Both the position numbers and the translations under genes were made by a program. This document shows positions 24,627 through 32,675 of a DNA stretch of 64,000 nucleotides, piece by piece. Origin of the DNA: Clostridia bacterium. GTDB lineage: Bacteria > Bacillota > Clostridia > Lachnospirales > Lachnospiraceae. Position 1 is the first letter of the stretch; the number at the start of each line of letters is the position of its first letter. Location of the stretch: NCBI GenBank assembly GCA_910576205.1, contig CAJTHL010000016.1, positions 1-64,000 on the forward strand, written 5' to 3'. The notes beneath the pieces were generated by a model that worked only from the letters and a program-made list of their open reading frames with translations, did not search any database and was not told the DNA's origin.

Positions 24627-26111
24627 CTAAAATCTCTGGTAAATAAAGGCAGCCGCGTTATAGTCCCCCCCATAACAGCCAAAGACCAGCACCGTCCCAC
24701 ACAGGAGCAGGTAAAGGCTCCAGCGAAACAGCAGATTCTGCCTGGCAAGGGTACTTCGGACGCGTATTTTCTGCTGCAATGCGGACACCACAAGAAGCGC
24801 CAGCAAAGCAGTCAGAACCACCACCCAGTCCTGGGGACTTAAAAGCTTAAAAAGGGACCGGTCAAAAAGAATTTCCGGGTTCCATCTGGAACACATGGCC
24901 TTAAGAATGGCAAAAGCCTCCCCAAGACTCCGGGCCCGGAAAAACACAAATCCCAGGTTCACCAGCAGGAATGTCCGCAGAGCCTGGAACAAACGCCAGC
25001 TAAACACATCCGTCTGGATGCGAAGCCACGCCGTCAGCTTTTTGAAAACCGGGGAAAGCAGTTCCCCCGACACAATGTAAAACCAGTGGAGAAGGCCGGA
25101 GCCCACAATAAAATTCCAGCTTCCCCCGTGCCACATGCCCACGGAAAACCACAATACCAGCATACTTAGGTAGAGGGGCAGCTTCTTTCCCCGCTTCTTC
25201 CCCAATTTTTTTTTGCTCCAGTCCTGGAAGGAAATCCAGAGAGGGGATTTCTGCAGGGGATAAAAAACATAGTCCTTAAACCAGGCTCCCAGGGTAATAT
25301 GCCATCTGCGCCAGTACTCAGAAATACTTAAGGAAAAATAAGGACAGGTAAAATTTTCCGGAAGAGTGATTCCCAGAATCTGGGAAACGCCCAGCACAAT
25401 ATCCATACAGCCGGAAAAATCCGTGTAGAGCTGGAAGGCAAAACAGACGGTGGCAACCACAAGATACCAGCCCGGATAGGCAGAGTACCAGCCGTAAACG
25501 GCATCCACCACCATAGCCAGCCGCTCCGAGATCACAAGCTTCTTGAAAAACCCCCAGAGTATACGCTGGGCCCCAAAGGCCGCCTGCTCATAGGAAAAAG
25601 AATGTTTCACAAAGAGCTGGGGCTCCATCTGTCCGTACCTGGTAATAGGCCCGGAGACCATCTGCGGAAAATAGCAGGCAAAGAGGGCGTGCTTAAGGGG
25701 ATTTTTCTGGGCCCTGGCAGTTCCCCAGGACACATCTATAACATACCCCAGAAGGGTCATGGTATAAAAGGAAATCCCCAGGGGAGCCAGCATGCCAAAG
25801 GGCGTCTCAAAACCGAAAAAACGGATATATTTCAGCAGAAAAAGCGGAAGCAGCGTAAGACAGACCACCCCGCCTGTGGCAAAGCCCTTAAACCGGCTTT
25901 CCTGCCGGAGCCTCTGAAGGAGCAGGGCTCCCAGGTACGTGACAAGAATCCCGTACAGCAAAAAGCCCAGAACCGCAAAGCCTCCGGAGAGATAGCAAAA
26001 CAAAAGGCTTGCCGCAAGAAGCGAAAGCCACCGGATACGCCCGGGCAGAATATAGTAAACAAGGACCGTAACCACGACAAAACATAGAAATGAAAAGGAC
26101 GTCAATGCCAT
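24627..26111 (-). CDS. MBOAT-family O-acyltransferase (DltB/AlgI-like)
   Basis: 494 residues with 10 or more TM helices. Family marks are ISFYTMTLLGYVIDV, FPQMVSGPITRYGQM, FTCPYFSLSISEYWRRWHITLGAWFKDYVFYPL (given in pieces here), and the catalytic His in GMWHGGSWNF. Such proteins carry an acyl group from a cytoplasmic carrier across the membrane to a surface polymer. It lies between a VOC protein and the SGNH protein, with an ACP two genes upstream: all the parts of a Dlt-like relay except a D-alanine ligase. Confidence 0.92.
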   Translation of the reverse strand: MALTSFSFLCFVVVTVLVYYILPGRIRWLSLLAASLLFCYLSGGFAVLGFLLYGILVTYLGALLLQRLRQESRFKGFATGGVVCLTLLPLFLLKYIRFFGFETPFGMLAPLGISFYTMTLLGYVIDVSWGTARAQKNPLKHALFACYFPQMVSGPITRYGQMEPQLFVKHSFSYEQAAFGAQRILWGFFKKLVISERLAMVVDAVYGWYSAYPGWYLVVATVCFAFQLYTDFSGCMDIVLGVSQILGITLPENFTCPYFSLSISEYWRRWHITLGAWFKDYVFYPLQKSPLWISFQDWSKKKLGKKRGKKLPLYLSMLVLWFSVGMWHGGSWNFIVGSGLLHWFYIVSGELLSPVFKKLTAWLRIQTDVFSWRLFQALRTFLLVNLGFVFFRARSLGEAFAILKAMCSRWNPEILFDRSLFKLLSPQDWVVVLTALLALLVVSALQQKIRVRSTLARQNLLFRWSLYLLLCGTVLVFGCYGGDYNAAAFIYQRF

Positions 26112-26136
26112 AACAACCGTTCTCCCCCACCTGTGC

Positions 26137-26514
26137 TCACTGTTCCAGCAGTTCTACAAGCCCCATATCCGTCATCAGAAAGGCCACCCGCCGCATGCCA
26201 AACAGCACGGCCTCCTTAGGCTCTGATACCAGGCGGGCGTCCCTCTCCTCAAAGGCCTGGATGGCCTCTTCCAGATTTTCCGTCTCATAGCAGGTGTGAT
26301 ACAGGAATTGTCTCTTTTTCACCCGCTTTTCCACCATGGGGCCGCTGACCAGCTCCACTCTGGAACCGTCCTTTAAGGTGAGCATGCACAGGCTGGCGTC
26401 CTGTTTTTCGTCGTACACGGTTTCGCTGATTGTATCCACCGGAAAAAGGGAGGTCACATAGGCAATCATGTCCTCCATCTTCTCCGCCGCAATCCCAATG
26501 TGATGCAGCCTCAT
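26137..26514 (-). CDS. VOC (glyoxalase/epimerase fold) protein
   Basis: 125 residues with two beta-alpha-beta-beta-beta halves: MRLHHIGIAAEKMEDMIAYV at the start, VELVSGP in the middle and HTCYETENLEEAIQAFE opening the second half. Metal-binding positions (H near 5, E in VELVSG, H near 76) are plausible. The sequence resembles methylmalonyl-CoA epimerase-like proteins found with FkbH/ACP genes. It overlaps the ACP gene by 4 nt, so it very likely acts on the ACP-bound acyl group or its precursor; this is inference. Confidence 0.82.
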   Translation of the reverse strand: MRLHHIGIAAEKMEDMIAYVTSLFPVDTISETVYDEKQDASLCMLTLKDGSRVELVSGPMVEKRVKKRQFLYHTCYETENLEEAIQAFEERDARLVSEPKEAVLFGMRRVAFLMTDMGLVELLEQ

Positions 26515-26753
26515 TTTACCCGCTCCTCAATAATATCCGCCATGGCGCCCACGTCCTTCATGCCCGTAACCTCCCCCATGGAGAATTTCATGCCGAAATG
26601 ACGCTCTACGGCCACCACCAGATTAATGTGCTCCAGGCTGTCCCAGTCCTCGATATCCGCCGCCGTGGTGGTCTCCCCCACCGTGATATCCTCGTCGTCA
26701 AAAACATCCCGGAACACCTCGTTTAGTCCCTCAAAAATTTCTTCTCTCGTCAT
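26511..26753 (-). CDS. Acyl carrier protein
   Basis: 80 residues, four-helix ACP. The phosphopantetheine Ser is in IEDWDSLEHINLV (D-S-L motif). It overlaps the end of the FkbH-like gene by 23 nt and the VOC gene by 4 nt, indicating tight translational coupling. A dedicated, non-FAS carrier for the acyl group loaded by the FkbH-like enzyme is the likely role. Confidence 0.92.
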   Translation of the reverse strand: MTREEIFEGLNEVFRDVFDDEDITVGETTTAADIEDWDSLEHINLVVAVERHFGMKFSMGEVTGMKDVGAMADIIEERVK

Positions 26754-28536
26754 CTTCTTGTACCACCTTTATCACTTGGTTTCTTTTTTTATAGGGCTTC
26801 GTAAGGTCCAGGCTCCAGATGGTGTCGCCGTTGTCCGCCTCTGAAATCTTTGTAAAGCCCTGGGTTTTGTAAAATTCCCGCACCATGGCGTTTTTGGCTG
26901 TGGGATAATAATATCCTCTCAGCTCCTCTATGCCAAGCCCCTTACTTCTCTCCACCAGGGTATCCAGCATGGCGTCCTCCATCTGCCGCTTCAGCACCCG
27001 ACAGCTCATAAGCCACAATTCCAGATGCAGTACCTTCCCACGGATGCGTCCGATAACCACGGACACCACCCCGTTATCCCCAAACTTATCCTTAAGCCTT
27101 CCGCAGAGGGTCAGCTGCTCCTTGTCCGCCGCGGCCGCCTCAATCCCGCTTAAGGTATAGCGCCGGGTGGTAAGGTTAAACTGGTTGCTCTTGTTGGTGA
27201 GCTGGGCGATGCGGGCCAGATATATGGGCGAAAATCTCCCGATCTCTGCCTCCATCTCAAGGGAGACAAGATACTCCCCATAGTCGGCAAATGCAGCCTG
27301 AAGCTTTGTGCGCCGGGCGTTTTCCCGGTACATTTCGCTGCGCTTCAGATCGTCTGCGGACAGCCCTGTGACCTCGAAAAATCCCGAGCGGTCCAAAAGG
27401 CGGACGGCCGTCTCCGGAGACGTAAGCTCCGGAACAGCTACACCTGGAAGCTGCTCCCTCACCAGGGAACGTTCCGCAGGATTGTCGTCCACAAAGACCA
27501 GGCTTTCCGGCAAAAGGTTCAGCTCCCGGGCCATGGCCAGGAGATTTTCGTTTTTCGGCTCCCAGTTGGCCTTTATAACAATAAAATCCTCCGGCTTCAG
27601 GAGGCCGTCCGGATGGCGAAGCCCCGCCAGGGCATTCTCCGGCTCATTTTTAGAATTTACATTTAAGAGAATCCCAAGGCCTTTAAGCTCCTTTAAGTAC
27701 TGCTGGAATTCCGTGTAGGCCTGTCCCTCCGGGATCTCCTGCCCGATGGCCAGCTGCTCCGGCCCGTCGTCCCCCACGACGCCTCCCCAGAGGGTGTTGT
27801 CCAGATCCAGGGCCAGCCCCTTCTTGTTTTTCCCCAGAATGGATTTGATGATCTTGCTGATCTCAAAGGAAAGCTCCGGGATAAAGGGCACTGCCAGGGC
27901 ATATTTATACATGTACCAGTAAAAGGGATCCGCCCAGGCGTCCAGCCCGCAGCGGGCGCTTAAATACTGCAAATCCAGGATATAAAAGTGGGCGTGGCTT
28001 CTGGCATACGCCGCCAGCCGACCGTTTAACTGGTTTAAAAAGGACACCCGCCCCTGCAAAATGGCCGCGTCCTGGTTTCCCAGAAGCCGGTAGGAGGGAA
28101 ATTCAAAATTGTTCTGTATCACCGGACAGTGATAGAGGTCCTCCAGGCGCTCCCACATGGCCTCAAACCGCCGGTATTCCCCCTCAAGCCGCTCCTTTGT
28201 CTCATCGTCTGATTCCCCAATAACCGGATACGCGGTAATATTGCGGTTGGTGGTGTGGAGGTAGATAAAATCCGGCTGAAAATTCTTCAGGGTTTCGTTT
28301 GGAAACATGGCGTCCTGATAATACTGGTTGTATTCCGACTCATAAAATTCTGCCTGGATACCCTGATCCAGCAGAAACAGCTCCAGAACCTTCACAATAT
28401 CGTGGGTGGTGGAGCCGCCCAGTACGGCGATCTTTTTCTTTATAAAATCCCGGTTTTCAGACAGAAGCGTCCTTTTGATGCTCTTCTTTTTTTTCAGAAT
28501 CCATTGACTGTCAAAGGGGTATTCCAGGGCTTTCAT
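26731..28536 (-). CDS. FkbH-like HAD-IIIC enzyme with C-terminal GNAT-like domain
   Basis: 601 residues from ATG 28536 (GGAG eight bases upstream); an ATG at 28572 is possible. Residues about 1-230 form an SGNH-like N-terminal domain (IAVLGGSTTHDIV). The HAD domain begins near 240 with the DxDxT motif LDLDNTLWGGVVGDDG and has KANWEPKNENL and FVDDNPAERSLV. The last 150 residues look GNAT-like. FkbH-type enzymes load a glyceryl group from 1,3-bisphosphoglycerate onto an ACP. With the ACP, VOC, MBOAT and SGNH genes it forms one operon. Confidence 0.88.
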   Translation of the reverse strand: MKALEYPFDSQWILKKKKSIKRTLLSENRDFIKKKIAVLGGSTTHDIVKVLELFLLDQGIQAEFYESEYNQYYQDAMFPNETLKNFQPDFIYLHTTNRNITAYPVIGESDDETKERLEGEYRRFEAMWERLEDLYHCPVIQNNFEFPSYRLLGNQDAAILQGRVSFLNQLNGRLAAYARSHAHFYILDLQYLSARCGLDAWADPFYWYMYKYALAVPFIPELSFEISKIIKSILGKNKKGLALDLDNTLWGGVVGDDGPEQLAIGQEIPEGQAYTEFQQYLKELKGLGILLNVNSKNEPENALAGLRHPDGLLKPEDFIVIKANWEPKNENLLAMARELNLLPESLVFVDDNPAERSLVREQLPGVAVPELTSPETAVRLLDRSGFFEVTGLSADDLKRSEMYRENARRTKLQAAFADYGEYLVSLEMEAEIGRFSPIYLARIAQLTNKSNQFNLTTRRYTLSGIEAAAADKEQLTLCGRLKDKFGDNGVVSVVIGRIRGKVLHLELWLMSCRVLKRQMEDAMLDTLVERSKGLGIEELRGYYYPTAKNAMVREFYKTQGFTKISEADNGDTIWSLDLTKPYKKRNQVIKVVQEDDERRNF

Positions 28537-28618
28537 CTCTCGTACTCCGTCTATCTCTCTTTTCGAAAACATGCTCTTCTTACTATATCATTAATTTTAT
28601 CCCATCACAACAGGAAAT

Positions 28619-29899
28619 TTAAGTCTCTGAAAGCGCCCTCCACTGCTCCGCCAGGCTCTTTAGGGCTTTTTTGCGGGTCAGCTCCACCAGATTCAGCTTT
28701 GTCATGTCTACCAGGGCCGTTTTCACCGGGTCCTTCCTAAGCTCCTGGGCCAGAAGCTCCATAAGGGCCTCCCGGTCCGTCTGGCTCTCCATATCGATAA
28801 AATCAATAATGACAATGCCGGAAATATTGCGAAGCCGCAGCTGCCTGGCCGTCTCTATGGCCGCCTCCCGGTTGATTTTCCAGAAGGTGTTCTGCCTTTT
28901 CTTTCCCTTCTCAAACTTCCCCGAGTTGACGTCCACCACCGTCAAAGCCTCCGTGGGCTGGATCACCAGATAACCGCCCGAATTCAGCCAGACCCGCTCC
29001 CTAAGCGCGTCCTGCAAAACCTTTTCCAGGCTGTAGAGCTTAATGAGGGGAAAACTTTTGTCCTCGTAGAGCCTAAGCTTACCCAGATCCTCCGGCTGGG
29101 CCTTTGCAAGATAGCCACGCAGCTCCTTAAAAATCCTCTCATCGTCGGTCACAATGCCGGAGAGGGTATTTGCGGGAATCCGGCGCAGAATCGTAAGCAC
29201 CGGGGAATCCTCCCTGGAAAGCAGGGTAAAGCAGGTGCGGGAATATCCTTTTTGCAGAACCTCCCGGTAGCTCTCCCGCAGACGTTCCAGCTCCCTTAAG
29301 AGGACGTCCTCCTCCGCCTCCGCCGCGTTTGTCCGGGCAATCACCCCGAAGCTTCCGTCACAGTGGGGCGCAAGAAACTCCCGCAGACGCTGACGCTCCC
29401 CTCCGGAAAGCCTGGAGGAGACTCCCAGCAGCCCCTTCTCGCTTGTGACCACCAGGTATTTCCCCGGGAAGCTTAAATTGGAGGTTACGGAAGGCGCTTT
29501 TGTCTTAACGGCCTCCCGGTTTACCTGGACGATCAGTTCATCCCCCTCCACCAGGGTCTTCTTTGTCTCCGGGTGCCTGCGGCTTGTAATGAGGGGCTTT
29601 TGATTCTCCTGCAGGGAATAATAGCACATCTGCTTCTCCCCGATCTCCACAAAAGCCGCCCCGATCTGGGGCGCCAGGTTCTTTACCTTCCCAATGTAAA
29701 TATTTCCCAGAAGAGAAGGGCGCTCCTCCGGCTCCAGGATCAGCTCCACAGCCTTGTCGTCCTCAAAGAGCGCGCTCAAAATCCCCTTTTTCTCCCCCTC
29801 CTCATAGTGGGTTATCACAAGCTTCCGGTTTTCCTGCCTGCTTCTTTCCTCATCCGCCATTTCCTGTTGTCCTGTGCCTTTTATCCATCCCTTTTCCAT
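28619..29899 (-). CDS. rng: Ribonuclease G (Rne/Rng family)
   Basis: 426 residues. An S1-type segment (GNIYIGKVKNLAPQIGAAFVEIG) is followed by the RNase E/G core with catalytic Asp residues in VVDVNSGKF and IIDFIDM. It lacks the long C-terminal scaffold of RNase E and appears to lack the Zn-link CxxC. The ATG overlaps the stop of the upstream gene (TGATG). The order TIGR03960, TIGR03936, rng is common in Clostridia, often ahead of rplU; here rplU is absent. Confidence 0.93.
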   Translation of the reverse strand: MEKGWIKGTGQQEMADEERSRQENRKLVITHYEEGEKKGILSALFEDDKAVELILEPEERPSLLGNIYIGKVKNLAPQIGAAFVEIGEKQMCYYSLQENQKPLITSRRHPETKKTLVEGDELIVQVNREAVKTKAPSVTSNLSFPGKYLVVTSEKGLLGVSSRLSGGERQRLREFLAPHCDGSFGVIARTNAAEAEEDVLLRELERLRESYREVLQKGYSRTCFTLLSREDSPVLTILRRIPANTLSGIVTDDERIFKELRGYLAKAQPEDLGKLRLYEDKSFPLIKLYSLEKVLQDALRERVWLNSGGYLVIQPTEALTVVDVNSGKFEKGKKRQNTFWKINREAAIETARQLRLRNISGIVIIDFIDMESQTDREALMELLAQELRKDPVKTALVDMTKLNLVELTRKKALKSLAEQWRALSET

Positions 29900-30633
29900 C
29901 AGCCAAACTCTCTCCCAAGGCCTTCCAGCGGAATAAACCCTCCGCTGCCCTGGGCATCCTCCTGCTTTGCGTACAGTTCCTTCCGGTGAAGCAAAAGGGC
30001 AAAGGGGTCAAAGGGCTGTCCCAGATACTGGAAGAAGGCCTCCATGACCAGCTCTGGCCTAATATTTGTCACACTGCCTGCGGACAGCTTTAAAAAAATA
30101 TGGTCGTCCCGGATATCCGCCTCATAGATAAAGGGCCGGATATCCAGCTCCCGCTCCGACTTTTTGCTCTTCTTCAGGATCACAATCTCCGGCCGGGCCA
30201 GAAACGCCGCAAAATCCTCCTTCCAGGAATCCCTTCCCGGCTCTGTCTCCAACGCCTCCGGCTCCTTCCCGGCCCTGAAGCGCACCTCATAGTCCGCAGC
30301 CGCCACCAGGGACATGGCATTCTGGGATTTCTCCCCGGAGATCTCCCGGAAGGAGACGATCTCCACCCCCTCTGCCATCACCTCGTTAAGGCGACGTACA
30401 CAGTCTGCGGAGGAAGAGGCTTCCTCCACCTGGATATCCATATACTCCCCGTCGCTGGTAAGGCCCACCCCCAGAGGGGAGGCAAAAGACATGATAATAT
30501 GAGGGCTGAACCCTTCGGTATAGCTCACCGCAATACCCGCCCGTTTCAAGGCCTTCTGGAAATAGCGCATCATATCCAGATGGCCGATAAACTTCATTAT
30601 GCCGGATTTTCGGAATTTCACCCGGATTTTCAC
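29899..30633 (-). CDS. TIGR03936 family protein (DUF2344, radical SAM-associated)
   Basis: 244 residues, starting at GTG with VKIRVKFRKSGIMKFIGHLDMMRYFQKALKRAG (family N-terminus, quoted in part: KSGIMKFIGHLDMMR) and GFSPHIIMSFASPLGVGLTS. The family is nearly always next to or fused with the TIGR03960 radical SAM protein; the function is unknown, an RNA-modification role has been suggested by context. It overlaps the upstream gene by 3-4 nt. Confidence 0.9.
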   Translation of the reverse strand: MKIRVKFRKSGIMKFIGHLDMMRYFQKALKRAGIAVSYTEGFSPHIIMSFASPLGVGLTSDGEYMDIQVEEASSSADCVRRLNEVMAEGVEIVSFREISGEKSQNAMSLVAAADYEVRFRAGKEPEALETEPGRDSWKEDFAAFLARPEIVILKKSKKSERELDIRPFIYEADIRDDHIFLKLSAGSVTNIRPELVMEAFFQYLGQPFDPFALLLHRKELYAKQEDAQGSGGFIPLEGLGREFG

Positions 30634-32582
30634 AGCGCGCTCCCTCCCTTCTCCTTTTCCTTCCAGGGCACTATATCCCCAGGCAGCTTCCCTTCCTCCT
30701 TAAGTTTCATCTCCGGCCGTTCTTTCCCTCCCGGGCACACGCCTGCGCCGTACCGCCCTGCGCCACAGCCCTGGCATTGCTGGCGGCAGTTTAAGGTAAT
30801 CGCCTCCTGCTGGCTCTTCTCCCATTCCCGCTTCAGAAATTCCTTTGTCACGCCCACATCCAGGAAATCCCAGGGTAGGATTTCATCTGTCTTTCGCTTC
30901 CGGGAGGTGTAAAAGGCCACATCCGTGCCTGTCTTTTCTATGGCCTTCTCCCACCGCTCCATATGGAAGCACTCGGTCCAGGAATCGAAAAGGCATCCGC
31001 TCTGGTAGGCTTCCAAAAGAAGCCCGGAAAGCCTCCTGTCGCCCCTGGCAAACAATCCCTCCAGGATAGACACATCCGCCTCATGCCAGTTGTATTTCAT
31101 GCTCTTTCTGTTAAGCTGCTCTTTCACCTCCTGGTTTACCGTGTGGGCCTTCTCCAGAAATTCCTCCCGGGTGTTCATAGACGCCCACTGGAAGGGAGTA
31201 AAGGGCTTGGGCACAAAGAAAGACGTGCTGATGGTGATCTGACATTTTCCGTTTCTCTGATCCTTGGGAATCTCATAGTACCGCCTGGCGATCTTTTCCG
31301 CCAGACGCGGAATCCCCCTGATATCCTCCTCAGTCTCCGAGGGGAGGCCCAGCATAAAATAAAGCTTTACCTTGCTCCAGCCACCGTCAAAGGCCTGTCC
31401 GGCCCCGGACAGAATATCCTCCTCCGTAAGACCTTTGTTGATGACGTTTCGCATACGCTGGGTGCCCGCCTCCGGGGCAAAGGTAAGACTGCTCTTGCGG
31501 ATATCCTGCACCTTACTCATAACATCCAGGGAAAAGGCGTCGATGCGCAGGGAGGGAAGGGACAGGTTAACGCCCTTGTTCCCGAAATTCTCTATAAGGA
31601 AATCCACAAGTTCCGGAAGCTCCGTGTAGTCGCTGGAGCTAAGAGAGCTTAGGGAAATCTCCTCGTGGCCCGTGGCCGCAATCATCTGGCAGGCGCGTTC
31701 TTTGAGCATCTCCACATCCCGCTGGCGGGTGGGCCGGTACAGCATGCCCGCCTGGCAGAACCGGCATCCCCGGATGCATCCCCGCTGGATTTCCAGCACC
31801 ACCCGGTCCTGGGTGGCCTTGATAAAGGGAAGCAGGGGTTTTTCCGGATAAAAGGTATGGCTTAGGTCAAAGACCATCTGTTTTTCCACTCTGGCAGGCG
31901 CTGCGGGATGATTTGGCCCAAAGGACTCAAGGGTGCCGTCCTCCTTGTAAGCCACATCGTAGAGGCATGGCACATAGATACCCGGAATCCCGGCGGCCTT
32001 TATAAGAAAATCAAAGCGGCTTCCCCCCTGGGCCTTATTGGCCTTCCAGGCGTCCAGAAGGGCAAAATAGGAGGTTTCCCCCTCCCCCATATAAAATAAG
32101 TCAAAAAAGTCCGCAAGGGGCTCCGGATTGGCCGCGCAGGGCCCTCCTCCGATGACAAGGGGGTCGCCTTCGTCCCTGTCCCGGGCATAGATGGGAATGC
32201 CGGACAAATCCAGCACCTGGAGCACATTGGTATAGCACATCTCGTATTGCAGGGTGATGCCCAGGAAGTCAAAATCCCCCAGGGGGTCCTGGGACTCCAG
32301 GGCAAACAGGGGGATTTTCCTCTCCCGCATAATCCTATCCAGATCTACCCAGGGGGAATACACCCGCTCGCACCAGGTATCCTCCCTCTGGTTCAGCATG
32401 TCGTAGAGAATCTGGATGCCCAGATGGGACATGCCAATCTCATAGACATCCGGAAAACACATACAGAAACGGATATCCACCTTCCCCTTATCCTTTGTAA
32501 TCACATTGACCTCATTTCCCAGATAGCGGGCCGGTTTGTCAATGGTCAGAAGAATCTCATCGCTCAAGGCCAGTTTTTTCAT
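30630..32582 (-). CDS. TIGR03960 family B12-binding/radical SAM protein
   Basis: 650 residues from ATG 32582 (GGAGGAG upstream); the longer frame lacks a ribosome site. A B12-binding-like N-terminal part (ISHL-type stretch MSHLGIQILYDMLN, then GGGPCAANPEPLADFFD) precedes the radical SAM core with the 4Fe-4S motif RGCIRGCRFCQAG near 240 and LTFAPEAGTQRMR. The C-terminal part carries Cys clusters (NCRQQCQGCGAG) that may bind a further cluster. It pairs with the TIGR03936 protein. Confidence 0.92.
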   Translation of the reverse strand: MKKLALSDEILLTIDKPARYLGNEVNVITKDKGKVDIRFCMCFPDVYEIGMSHLGIQILYDMLNQREDTWCERVYSPWVDLDRIMRERKIPLFALESQDPLGDFDFLGITLQYEMCYTNVLQVLDLSGIPIYARDRDEGDPLVIGGGPCAANPEPLADFFDLFYMGEGETSYFALLDAWKANKAQGGSRFDFLIKAAGIPGIYVPCLYDVAYKEDGTLESFGPNHPAAPARVEKQMVFDLSHTFYPEKPLLPFIKATQDRVVLEIQRGCIRGCRFCQAGMLYRPTRQRDVEMLKERACQMIAATGHEEISLSSLSSSDYTELPELVDFLIENFGNKGVNLSLPSLRIDAFSLDVMSKVQDIRKSSLTFAPEAGTQRMRNVINKGLTEEDILSGAGQAFDGGWSKVKLYFMLGLPSETEEDIRGIPRLAEKIARRYYEIPKDQRNGKCQITISTSFFVPKPFTPFQWASMNTREEFLEKAHTVNQEVKEQLNRKSMKYNWHEADVSILEGLFARGDRRLSGLLLEAYQSGCLFDSWTECFHMERWEKAIEKTGTDVAFYTSRKRKTDEILPWDFLDVGVTKEFLKREWEKSQQEAITLNCRQQCQGCGAGRYGAGVCPGGKERPEMKLKEEGKLPGDIVPWKEKEKGGSAL

Positions 32583-32613
32583 ACTTAAAACTCCTCCCGG
32601 ATAGGTATGATAA

Positions 32614-32649
32614 GACGGGGAGACTGTCCTTGGACGTGTTCTCCCCGTC
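32614..32649. terminator. Hairpin at the end of the T7SS locus
   Basis: GACGGGGAGA (32614-32623) pairs perfectly with TCTCCCCGTC (32640-32649) around a 16-nt loop, between the zinc-ribbon gene and the radical SAM gene. On the minus strand only TTATC follows, so termination may be partial. Confidence 0.5.
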
Positions 32650-32675
32650 AAACACCATACGCACCAGTTTCTGAT

